From positions 1 through 5,607 of the forward strand of contig CAMLMF010000198.1 of the NCBI GenBank assembly GCA_946480995.1: a DNA stretch of 5,607 nt, given 5' to 3'. Origin of the DNA: an uncultured Bdellovibrio sp. (GTDB lineage Bacteria > Bdellovibrionota > Bdellovibrionia > Bdellovibrionales > Bdellovibrionaceae). The notes under the pieces are model-generated. The model saw only the letters and a list, made by a program, of their open reading frames with translations. It searched no databases and was not told the DNA's origin. A program made the position numbers and the translations under genes. Of the stretch, positions 1-5,607 are shown one piece after another. The stretch's first letter is position 1, and each line of letters opens with the position of its first letter.

Positions 1-1653
1 CTGCGTTGTATCGGTGCGACCACTTTAGATGAATATCGCAAGTACATCGAAAAGGATGCGGCCCTTGAGCGTCGTTTCCAAACAGTGATGGTCGAAGAGC
101 CCAGTGTGGAAGATGCCATCACAATTTTGCGCGGTCTTAAAGAAAAATACGAAGTCCATCATGGGATCCGCATTACTGACAGCGCATTGGTGTCGGCGGT
201 TAAACTGTCACATCGTTATATCACCAATCGTTTCTTGCCGGACAAAGCTATCGACTTGATCGACGAGGCGGCAAGTAAGTTGGGTATTGAAACACGTTCC
301 GTACCTGAAGAGGTCGATAAAATTGAGCGTGAACTGATGCAGTTGCGTATCGAAAAAGAAGCCTTGAAGAAAGAAAAAGACGAAGGCACCAAGGAACGTT
401 TGGCCGTGATTGAAAAAGAAATTACGGACTTAAATGCGCGCAATCAACTTTTACGTGAGCAGTGGGAGTTTGAAAAAGGCGGCATTGATCAAATTAAGAA
501 ATTAAAGGCTGATATCGAAGATCTTAAAGTCGCGGTGGCTAAAGCCGAACGCGAAGGAGATCTGGGCAAAGCGGCCGAGCTAAAATACGGCAAACTTCCC
601 GATGCAGAAAAGAAAATGAAAATGCTGGAAGAGCGAGGCAAAGAACAAACCGCTTCGCAAAGCCGTATGTTGAAAGAGGAAGTTGGTCCCGAAGATGTCG
701 CCGAAGTGGTTGCGAAGTGGACGGGGGTGCCCGTTAGTAAAATGCTTGAAAGCGAAACACAAAAGCTTTTGCATATGGAAGACACTTTAAAAAACCGCGT
801 CGTGGGACAGGATCACGCTTTGACTGTGGTCGCCGATGCCATCCGCCGTGCGCGAGCTGAAATTTCAGATCCGAATCGTCCGATTGGCACCTTTATGTTC
901 TTAGGACCAACGGGTGTTGGTAAAACGGAAACTGTGAAAGCGTTAGCCGAATTCTTATTCGACGACGAACAAGCGGTCGTGCGCATTGATATGAGTGAGT
1001 ACATGGAAAAGCATGCCGTGTCTCGCTTGATTGGCGCGCCTCCGGGCTATGTGGGCTATGAAGAGGGCGGGCAGTTGACTGAATCCGTCCGTCGCCGTCC
1101 GTACAGTGTTGTCTTGCTGGATGAAGTTGAAAAAGCGCATCCTGATGTTTTCAATATCTTGTTGCAGGTCTTAGACGATGGTCGTTTAACTGATGGTCAA
1201 GGTCGTACGGTGGATTTTAAAAACACAGTGTTGATCATGACTTCAAACGTTGGATCGCAGTCGATCTTGGATACTGGCATGTCGGAAAATAAAAAACGTG
1301 ACGCTGTCATGGAAGCTTTACGTGAACGTTTCCGTCCGGAGTTCTTAAACCGTATCGATGAAGTTGTGATGTTTAACTCTTTAGGCGAAGGCCAGATCGC
1401 TGGCATCGTGAAGGTGCAGTTGGATCTTGTGGCGCAACGCTTGAAAGCAAAAAGAATCAGCATCGATTTTTCGCCAGAGGCCGTGGCCTTTTTGGCGAAA
1501 AAAGGATACGACCCGATTTATGGCGCCCGCCCGCTAAAACGTGTTATCCAAACAGAGTTGCTGAACCCATTGTCGAAAGAAATTATTTCTGGAAAGGTGA
1601 AAGCCGGAGACGTGGTGAAGGTTCAGGGAACAGGCAAGGGACTGAGTTTTTAA
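1..1653 (+). CDS. clpB: ClpB protein disaggregase (Hsp100 AAA+ chaperone), 5'-truncated by window edge
   Basis: Cytoplasmic ATP-driven disaggregase that threads aggregated proteins through a hexameric pore, working with DnaK/DnaJ/GrpE. The frame is open from base 1, so the true start lies upstream; 550 residues are visible and about 307 are missing if it matches the 857 residues of E. coli ClpB. Visible in order (local numbering): the end of the first AAA+ domain with GATTLDEYR and the ALERRF arginine pair (R24/R25); the long charged coiled-coil middle domain (about 100-220), which separates ClpB from ClpA; the second AAA+ domain with Walker A GPTGVGKT (302-309), pore loop GYVGY (Y350), Walker B LLDE (D374/E375), sensor-1 N416, arginine finger in FLNRIDE (R451) and sensor-2 GARPLKR (R510). 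All key residues of the visible part are intact. A GTG at 85 is internal, not a start. It is convergent with the regulator downstream, one base between stops; its own promoter is outside the window. Confidence 0.98.
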   Translation: MRCIGATTLDEYRKYIEKDAALERRFQTVMVEEPSVEDAITILRGLKEKYEVHHGIRITDSALVSAVKLSHRYITNRFLPDKAIDLIDEAASKLGIETRSVPEEVDKIERELMQLRIEKEALKKEKDEGTKERLAVIEKEITDLNARNQLLREQWEFEKGGIDQIKKLKADIEDLKVAVAKAEREGDLGKAAELKYGKLPDAEKKMKMLEERGKEQTASQSRMLKEEVGPEDVAEVVAKWTGVPVSKMLESETQKLLHMEDTLKNRVVGQDHALTVVADAIRRARAEISDPNRPIGTFMFLGPTGVGKTETVKALAEFLFDDEQAVVRIDMSEYMEKHAVSRLIGAPPGYVGYEEGGQLTESVRRRPYSVVLLDEVEKAHPDVFNILLQVLDDGRLTDGQGRTVDFKNTVLIMTSNVGSQSILDTGMSENKKRDAVMEALRERFRPEFLNRIDEVVMFNSLGEGQIAGIVKVQLDLVAQRLKAKRISIDFSPEAVAFLAKKGYDPIYGARPLKRVIQTELLNPLSKEIISGKVKAGDVVKVQGTGKGLSF

Positions 1654-1654
1654 T

Positions 1655-2581
1655 TTAAGGAAGAGCTTTGAGATTTTCTATAAGCTCTTGCATGGAAGTC
1701 AGGACCTTGCACTGCCTCTGCAGTGATACCGAAAAATTAAAAGTATTACGGCCTGCCAGCAGTAAAGAAACGCTGCTTGGCAGGTTCCGATCCAGAAAAT
1801 TCACATAACTAAAGAGGCTGGTTTTTGCGCCTTCTTTTTCAGAAACTGTACTAGCTAAAAGAATATGGCTTGCGCCAAAACGCAGTGCCGTTTCGCAAAG
1901 GTCTTTCTTGGGACTGCTAGGGCCTAAAAAAAGAGTTTGCATGCCATAGTGAGAACATAAGGCTGAAGAAATAACTAGTCCCATATCATGCAAGTCACCG
2001 TCGGGTGTCGTTAAAACAAATTTTGATCGAACATTTTTTTTTCGCTTTGAATTGTGCTTACTTAAAATAAGTTGTTCTTTGATCAAGGCTGAAAGTATGT
2101 GCTCTTGAGCCAAGGAAAACTGTCCTTGGCCAACCTGTAGATTCATTTGCTGAATCGTGGGCAGAATAAAATCCATTATGTATGTGGTTAAGTCGAGCTC
2201 TTGTCTTTTTTTCTGTAGGAAATTTTTCACCTGCTCCCAGGCGAAAAGGTGAACTTGATTCATCAAAGTTTGTACATGTTTTGAAGCGGGCCGCGATGAG
2301 ATTTTTTGCGGTGTTGTGGGAGCGGGGCTTAAGGCCAACTTTTCAAGATCCTTAACAGACAAGTGAGCAATCTCGCCAATGCGATGCTTCTTTTCTGCGA
2401 GCTCTTTGAGCAGGCGAGCTTTTTCTAGATCCGCTAGAGAATACTGTCTTCGCCCTGTTTTGGTTCTTTGGGGTTCAAAGGCGCTATAGCGATTTTCCCA
2501 ACCGCGCAACGTGAACTCGGAAACTCCGGTCAGTTCAATAACCTGTCTAATTGTGAAGAATTCTTTTTTTGTGTGGGCCAT
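1655..2581 (-). CDS. MerR-family regulator with C-terminal cobalamin (B12)-binding domain, CarH/LitR-like
   Basis: Predicted DNA-binding regulator of 308 residues. The N-terminus is a MerR winged helix-turn-helix (about 8-77: FTIRQVIELTGVSEFTLRGW, then the GRRQYSLADLEKARLL wing and helix). A linker of about 30 residues follows, then a helical bundle (about 103-175) with an EH pair (E160/H161), then a Rossmann-like B12 domain (about 185-305) with DLHDMG (D196, H198, G201), the DxHxxG signature whose His ligates cobalt. This is the architecture of CarH, LitR and CarA, which use B12, in CarH/LitR as adenosylcobalamin, to control light-responsive genes. The position equivalent to the CarH adenosyl-capping Trp is V150 and the next residue, His in CarH, is G151, so light response is uncertain. 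The start is fixed: an in-frame TAA lies two codons upstream of the ATG. The Shine-Dalgarno is weak (AAGG, about 15 bases upstream). An A9 run in the coding strand (2034-2042) sits just before the B12 domain. Hand-sampled lines are more AT-rich than clpB. It is divergent from the lipid operon and probably regulates it and itself. Confidence 0.93.
   Translation of the reverse strand: MAHTKKEFFTIRQVIELTGVSEFTLRGWENRYSAFEPQRTKTGRRQYSLADLEKARLLKELAEKKHRIGEIAHLSVKDLEKLALSPAPTTPQKISSRPASKHVQTLMNQVHLFAWEQVKNFLQKKRQELDLTTYIMDFILPTIQQMNLQVGQGQFSLAQEHILSALIKEQLILSKHNSKRKKNVRSKFVLTTPDGDLHDMGLVISSALCSHYGMQTLFLGPSSPKKDLCETALRFGASHILLASTVSEKEGAKTSLFSYVNFLDRNLPSSVSLLLAGRNTFNFSVSLQRQCKVLTSMQELIENLKALP
1752..1784. 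terminator. Stable hairpin in the convergent gene ends, possible clpB terminator
   Basis: CCTGCCA (1752-1758) pairs with TGGCAGG (1778-1784) and GCAG (1759-1762) with CTGC (1773-1776), with one bulged T and a 10-base loop: an 11-bp stem. It lies about 100 bases past the clpB stop, inside the 3' end of the opposing regulator gene. Neither strand has a U-run directly after the stem, so an intrinsic terminator is possible but not convincing; it may only be a folding element or coincidence in coding sequence. Confidence 0.3.
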
Positions 2582-2588
2582 TTTTTAA

Positions 2589-2600
2589 AAGGTTAACCTT
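2589..2600. repeat. Perfect 12-bp palindrome in the regulator leader
   Basis: AAGGTTAACCTT reads the same on both strands and lies 8 bases upstream of the regulator ATG, covering its only Shine-Dalgarno-like AAGG. It could be a second operator or simply chance; there is no loop, so it is a poor RNA hairpin. Function is unknown. Confidence 0.5.
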
Positions 2601-2611
2601 GCCTGTATTAT

Positions 2612-2633
2612 TTGTATAGAAAATTCTATACAA
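2612..2633. promoter_or_regulatory. Candidate operator: 10-bp inverted repeat between divergent genes
   Basis: The arms TTGTATAGAA (2612-2621) and TTCTATACAA (2624-2633) are perfect inverted repeats around a 2-base AA centre. Each arm holds a TGTATA half-site close to the TGTACA-type half-sites described for CarH/LitR regulators (from memory). A further TGTAT lies at 2604-2608, nine bases before the left-arm copy. The site sits in the only intergenic gap of the window, between a DNA-binding regulator and the operon it faces, and overlaps -10-like elements on both strands, so binding would plausibly block both promoters. The repeat is direct observation; its role as the site of the adjacent MerR/B12 regulator is inferred from position. 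Confidence 0.75.
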
Positions 2634-2642
2634 TGTCATCAA
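2613..2642 (-). promoter_or_regulatory. Putative promoter of the MerR/B12 regulator
   Basis: Reading the minus strand, TTGATG (2642-2637, 4/6 to TTGACA) is followed after 18 bases by TATACA (2618-2613, 4/6 to TATAAT). Transcription would start near 2606, giving a leader of about 25 bases. The -10 lies inside the left arm of the palindrome, which would give autoregulation. This is a by-eye match only. Confidence 0.4.
2629..2634 (+). promoter_or_regulatory. Putative -10 element of the lipid operon
   Basis: TACAAT matches TATAAT at five of six positions and ends one base beyond the right arm of the palindrome. No convincing -35 lies 16-18 bases upstream (the bases there are AT-rich, such as TATTAT at 2606-2611), so the promoter may be weak, need an activator or use another sigma factor. 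A start near 2641 would give a leader of about 37 bases. Confidence 0.35.
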
Positions 2643-2665
2643 TGTGACCTAGAACCTTCTCCCTA

Positions 2666-2673
2666 AGAGGTGA
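2666..2673 (+). promoter_or_regulatory. Strong ribosome binding site of the oxidoreductase gene
   Basis: AGAGGTGA lies four bases before the ATG at 2678 and is a good match to the 16S rRNA 3' end. It supports that start and contrasts with the poor site of the divergent regulator. Confidence 0.75.
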
Positions 2674-2677
2674 TTTT

Positions 2678-3940
2678 ATGAAAGTAGCTGTCATCGGAGC
2701 TGGAATTAGTGGACTGGGAGCTGCCTGGATTTTGAGTCAAAAGCATGAAGTGCATCTTTTTGAGTCAGAGTCCCGTTTGGGTGGCCATGCTAATACGGTC
2801 GTGGTTAACGAGGACGGCGGCGCAAAGATTCCCGTCGATACGGGTTTTTTAGTTTATAACGAGCTCACCTATCCGCACCTCAAATCTTTCTTTAAAGAAC
2901 TTAATGTGGAAACTCATGCATCAGACATGTCTTTGGCGATTCGTTCTGAACACAAAGGGCTTGAGTGGGCAGGCACTAATCTGAACACCGTTTTTGCGCA
3001 AAAAAGAAATTTGTTGCGGCCACAGTTCTTAAAGATGCTTGCGGATATTTTGCGTTTTGACAAAGAATCCACGGAAAACCTGCTGCTGGCACAAAAGCAT
3101 CAGTGGTCATTGGGACAACTTCTAGATTTTCGTCGTTATGGCGTAAGCTTCCGTCAAGATTACCTGTTGCCAATTGGTGCGGCGATCTGGTCGACGCCCG
3201 AGGTTCGCATGGAAGACTTTCCGGCTGAAACCTTCATTCAGTTTTTTATTAATCACCGACTTTTGCAAATTAACGATCGACCTCAGTGGCGCACGGTTAA
3301 AAACGGGTCTGTGGAATACGTCAAAAAAGTGGCGGCAAAGATTCCATTTATTCATGTTGGCAGCCCGGTCCACTCCGTCGAACGCATCGATGGAGGAGTT
3401 CAGGTTCAAGTCGGTGGAGAAAGTCTGAAATTTGACAAAGTGGTTTTTGCCACCCATGCCCCGATCACCTTGAAAATCTTAAAGACTCAGAATATTCAAG
3501 AAAGAGACATTCTTGCTGCGATCGGAACTCGTGGGAACAAGACGTTGCTTCATCGGGACGAGGGTTTGATGCCGCAAATAAAAAAATGCTGGTCCTCATG
3601 GAATGTCTATAGCTCGGCGAGCTATCGTGAGGTTTCCGATGTCTCTTTGACGTATTATATTAATAAGCTGCAACCACTTGCGACGCAGACGAATTACTTT
3701 GTCAGTCTAAATCCGCGCCAGGCGGTAAAAAATGTCCTTCAAGAATTTCATTACGAGCATCCGCAATTCAATCACCAGGCGATTCAAGCGCAGCAGCGTT
3801 TGCCACAGATTCAAGGACTTGGCGGAGTCTATTATGCAGGGGCGTGGACTCGTTATGGCTTTCATGAGGACGGACTTTTAAGTGCCGTGAAGGTGGCGGA
3901 ACTGTTTGATCTACAGACTCCGTGGGGGCGGCACTTATGA
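2678..3940 (+). CDS. FAD-dependent oxidoreductase, amine-oxidase/desaturase superfamily (COG2907 type)
   Basis: A 420-residue flavoprotein, first gene of the lipid operon. The N-terminus MKVAVIGAGISGLGAAW carries the Rossmann GxGxxG (G7, G9, G12), with E29 (VHLFES) placed to bind the FAD ribose and the RLGGHANT motif (33-40) typical of amine-oxidase-type flavoproteins. VDTGFLVYNELTYP (53-66), PIGAAIWSTP (165-174) and WSSWNVYSS (305-313) are family signatures as I remember them. The C-terminal GAWTRYGFHEDGLLSA (388-403) is the second FAD-binding segment. Length is normal and there is no signal peptide; MKVAVIGAG is the FAD fold, so it is probably cytoplasmic or membrane-peripheral. Next to DUF1365 and a Cfa-like methyltransferase, the likely substrate is a phospholipid acyl chain, desaturated or oxidised after or during methylation, as proposed for flavoproteins of furan or branched fatty acid pathways. 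The exact reaction cannot be read from sequence. The stop overlaps the next start (ATGA, 3937-3940). Confidence 0.92.
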   Translation: MKVAVIGAGISGLGAAWILSQKHEVHLFESESRLGGHANTVVVNEDGGAKIPVDTGFLVYNELTYPHLKSFFKELNVETHASDMSLAIRSEHKGLEWAGTNLNTVFAQKRNLLRPQFLKMLADILRFDKESTENLLLAQKHQWSLGQLLDFRRYGVSFRQDYLLPIGAAIWSTPEVRMEDFPAETFIQFFINHRLLQINDRPQWRTVKNGSVEYVKKVAAKIPFIHVGSPVHSVERIDGGVQVQVGGESLKFDKVVFATHAPITLKILKTQNIQERDILAAIGTRGNKTLLHRDEGLMPQIKKCWSSWNVYSSASYREVSDVSLTYYINKLQPLATQTNYFVSLNPRQAVKNVLQEFHYEHPQFNHQAIQAQQRLPQIQGLGGVYYAGAWTRYGFHEDGLLSAVKVAELFDLQTPWGRHL

Positions 3941-4689
3941 CTAAGGCCTCATTGTCCCATGGGCATGTTATGCACGCCCGGCATGGCAAGATAAAAAATG
4001 CGTTTCGCTATCCTGTGTTTTCATTGTTCTTCTGCTTGGCAGAAGAACCCCTTGTGGTAAAGACTTTGCAAACTCGATTTCGCTCGTTGCTGTCTTTAAA
4101 GGCGCAGGACTACCTGCATGGTGATGCGAATAGCTTAGAGCGCGGCATTCGCGATTTTCTTTTGCAAAACTGTGCCTATGAAGCGGAAGAAATATGGTTG
4201 CAAACATTTCCGCGCATGTTGGGGTATGCATTTAATCCGATTAGTTTCTGGTTTTGCAAGCGGGCTGGAGTCCTAGAAGCTGTCCTGTGCGAAGTAAATA
4301 ATACGTTTGGCGAAAGACACTTTTACTGGGTGCAGTCCATTGGGTCAGAAATTTTATCTGATCAGTGGTTGAAAGCCGAAAAAGTTTTTCACGTCAGTCC
4401 CTTTTTCCCCGTGGACGGGTACTACGAATTTCGTTTTAAATTGGCCCCATCGTCGTCGAAGGTTGATATTTCCTATTTTGGTCCTGACTCCGAATTGCGT
4501 CTAACAACCAGCGTATCGGGAAATTTCGAACCTTTGCCACAAGCGACTTTTGCGGCCTTGTTCTTACGTTATGGCTGGATGACCGCTTTAGTGGTCCTTC
4601 GCATCCATTGGCAAGCATTTCGTTTGTGGCTTAAGAAAGCATCTTTTTATTCCAAACCCAATTTACCAGACAGGGAGATCAGTTCATGA
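3937..4689 (+). CDS. DUF1365 family protein
   Basis: A 250-residue protein of the DUF1365 family (PF07103), whose biochemical role is unknown to me. Visible signatures: the start HGHVMHARHGKIKNAFRYPVF (8-28), FPRMLGYAFNPISFWFC (91-107), CEVNNTFGERHFYW (118-131), EKVFHVSPFFPVDGYYEF (148-165) and, near the C-terminus, RYGWMTALVVLRIHWQAFRLW (211-231), a hydrophobic aromatic-rich stretch that may touch the membrane. I chose the ATG at 3937 because it overlaps the upstream stop (ATGA) and gives the usual N-terminus; a GTG at 3922 would add five residues and has no better ribosome site. The family very often sits between an FAD oxidoreductase like the one upstream and a Cfa-like methyltransferase, so it probably takes part in the same acyl-chain modification. 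The stop overlaps the next start. Confidence 0.93.
   Translation: MTKASLSHGHVMHARHGKIKNAFRYPVFSLFFCLAEEPLVVKTLQTRFRSLLSLKAQDYLHGDANSLERGIRDFLLQNCAYEAEEIWLQTFPRMLGYAFNPISFWFCKRAGVLEAVLCEVNNTFGERHFYWVQSIGSEILSDQWLKAEKVFHVSPFFPVDGYYEFRFKLAPSSSKVDISYFGPDSELRLTTSVSGNFEPLPQATFAALFLRYGWMTALVVLRIHWQAFRLWLKKASFYSKPNLPDREISS
4672..4677 (+). promoter_or_regulatory. Ribosome binding site of the Cfa-like gene inside the DUF1365 gene
   Basis: AGGGAG ends eight bases before the ATG at 4686. Together with the ATGA overlap it supports this start and suggests coupled translation within the operon. Confidence 0.6.
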
Positions 4690-5607
4690 GCGGTTTATCA
4701 TTGAAATCCAGATTGTTTTTAAAGCTTCTTAAGCGAACCCAAGGTGCAACACTGTTGGTGACATTTCCGGATGGCGCAAAAGATTCTTTTGGTGACGGGG
4801 TGCCGGTTATTCAAGTTCAGGTGAAATCTTGGCAAGCCCTTGATGACCTTTTAGATAAAGGCGACTTGGGGTTGGCAGAGTCTGCGATTCGCGGAGACTT
4901 AATCGTCGACAACATGCCGGCCTTGGTGCAGTGGGCGTGTCGGAATGAGCAGGCCATGGATCGCTTTCTGCACGGGACGTGGTACGGAACCTTGATGGAT
5001 CGTATGCGCCGCTTGTTGACTCAGAATAGTCGTGAAGGTGCTAAAAAGAACATCATGGCTCACTATGACTTGGGTAATGATTTCTATAGCCTGTGGTTAG
5101 ACAACACGATGACGTATTCATCAGCGATTTTTAAAACGTCCGAGCAATCCTTGGAAGAAGCACAAAAGCAAAAATACGACCGGATTATTCAGGCGCTTAA
5201 TATCAAAGAAAGCGATCATGTTTTAGAGATCGGTTGTGGCTGGGGCGGTTTCTTTTCGCGCGCTGTAGAAACCACAGGGTGCAAGGTCACGGCGGTGATG
5301 AACTCGCCAGCGCAGGCGCAATATAACCAGAATCTGATCGCCGCGAAGGGCTTTGGAGCGAACGTCAGTTTAAAGCAAATGGATTACCGCGACATTGAGG
5401 GTCGTTACGACAAGATAGTTTCAATAGAGATGATTGAAGCCGTGGGCGAAAAGTATTGGGATTCATTTTTTGGAAAAGTGTCTTCTTCTTTAAAGGAAAA
5501 AGGCGAGGCTTTAATACCGGCGATTACCATCGACGATAAGTATTTTGATTCCTACAGGAAGCGTACAGACTTTATCCAAAGATATGTGTTTCCCGGTGGG
5601 ATGCTCC
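4686..5607 (+). CDS. Cfa-like SAM-dependent fatty-acyl phospholipid methyltransferase, 3'-truncated by window edge
   Basis: The first 307 residues of a protein whose family is near 380-420. It should transfer a methyl group from SAM to the double bond of an unsaturated acyl chain in membrane phospholipid. In order: an N-terminal Cfa domain (about 1-115, with LGLAESAIRGDL); HYDLGNDFYSLWLD (126-139); MTYSSAIF (142-149); the SAM-binding VLEIGCGWGGFF (179-190); MDYRDIEGRYDKIVSIEMIEAVG (232-254); and DFIQRYVFPGGML running off the edge. It departs from E. coli Cfa at two of five bicarbonate-site residues: Cys139 corresponds to S146 and His266 to P278, while Glu239 (E251) and Ile268 (I280) are kept; Tyr317 is beyond the edge. 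The usual TxS segment after the SAM loop reads AVMNSPAQ (203-210). These changes suggest a methylated unsaturated or methylene product instead of a cyclopropane. Names such as cyclopropane synthase are therefore only family labels here. Its start overlaps the DUF1365 stop. Confidence 0.93.
   Translation, partial: MSGLSLKSRLFLKLLKRTQGATLLVTFPDGAKDSFGDGVPVIQVQVKSWQALDDLLDKGDLGLAESAIRGDLIVDNMPALVQWACRNEQAMDRFLHGTWYGTLMDRMRRLLTQNSREGAKKNIMAHYDLGNDFYSLWLDNTMTYSSAIFKTSEQSLEEAQKQKYDRIIQALNIKESDHVLEIGCGWGGFFSRAVETTGCKVTAVMNSPAQAQYNQNLIAAKGFGANVSLKQMDYRDIEGRYDKIVSIEMIEAVGEKYWDSFFGKVSSSLKEKGEALIPAITIDDKYFDSYRKRTDFIQRYVFPGGML

Noticed and set aside
85..87. GTG at 85 as the start of a 522-residue protein
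   Set aside because: The frame is open and matches ClpB ([15 protein letters not shown]) back to base 1, so this is an internal Val codon.
1661..1689. 8-bp inverted repeat AAGAGCTT / AAGCTCTT with a 13-base loop just past the clpB stop, as a terminator
   Set aside because: AT-rich short stem, long loop and no U-run after it on the plus strand; it is inside the regulator's last codons and could be chance.
1655..2581. Recent horizontal transfer of the regulator gene on the basis of lower GC
   Set aside because: Hand-sampled lines vary from about 32% to 50% within the gene and a line of the neighbouring oxidoreductase also falls to 37%; no repeats, integrase or tRNA boundary are present.
2632..2649. 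Imperfect tandem repeat AATGTCATC / AATGTGACC in the operon leader as an extra operator
   Set aside because: Only two copies with 7/9 identity and a sequence different from the main palindrome arms; too weak to call.
3122..3457. 111-codon open frame on the minus strand inside the oxidoreductase gene (and similar antisense frames elsewhere)
   Set aside because: Lies antisense to a well-conserved gene, shows no recognisable domain and no upstream ribosome site that I can see; a frame shadow.
3922..3936. GTG at 3922 as the start of the DUF1365 gene
   Set aside because: It overlaps the upstream gene by 19 bases without a better ribosome site; the ATG at 3937 gives the family N-terminus and an ATGA overlap.

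Overview
The window reads as an ordinary bacterial chromosome segment of moderate GC content (about 45-50% by hand-sampled lines). It holds five protein genes, packed tightly, with one real intergenic gap of 96 bp. No rRNA, tRNA, CRISPR array or insertion sequence was seen. The gene set fits a Gram-negative bacterium. A Bdellovibrio-like or other deltaproteobacterial-grade organism is my best guess from codon and residue flavour, but it is only a guess.

Layout: (1) 1-1653 (+) is the 3' two-thirds of clpB, the Hsp100 disaggregase, cut by the left window edge. (2) 1655-2581 (-) is a MerR-type regulator fused to a cobalamin-binding domain, of the CarH/LitR kind; it converges on clpB with one base between the stop codons. 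(3) 2582-2677 is a divergent control region with a near-perfect 22-bp palindrome (10-bp arms, 2-bp centre) and a separate perfect 12-bp palindrome. (4) 2678 to the right edge (+) is an operon of three genes joined by ATGA stop/start overlaps: an FAD-dependent oxidoreductase of the COG2907 type, a DUF1365 protein, and a Cfa-like SAM-dependent fatty-acyl methyltransferase cut by the right edge.

Reading: the B12-type regulator is transcribed away from a lipid-modifying trio, and the palindrome between them overlaps -10-like elements on both strands. The likely picture is a regulator that controls itself and an operon that methylates, and then oxidises or desaturates, unsaturated acyl chains of membrane phospholipids. 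Related FAD oxidoreductase/DUF1365/Cfa-like clusters are known elsewhere under photo-oxidative stress control (singlet-oxygen response in Rhodobacter, LitR/CarH regulation in other bacteria).

Two details make this copy worth attention. The regulator keeps the DxHxxG cobalamin motif and the EH pair but lacks the tryptophan and following histidine that CarH uses for light sensing. The methyltransferase lacks two of the bicarbonate-contacting residues of E. coli Cfa, which suggests a methyl-branched or methylene product rather than a cyclopropane.
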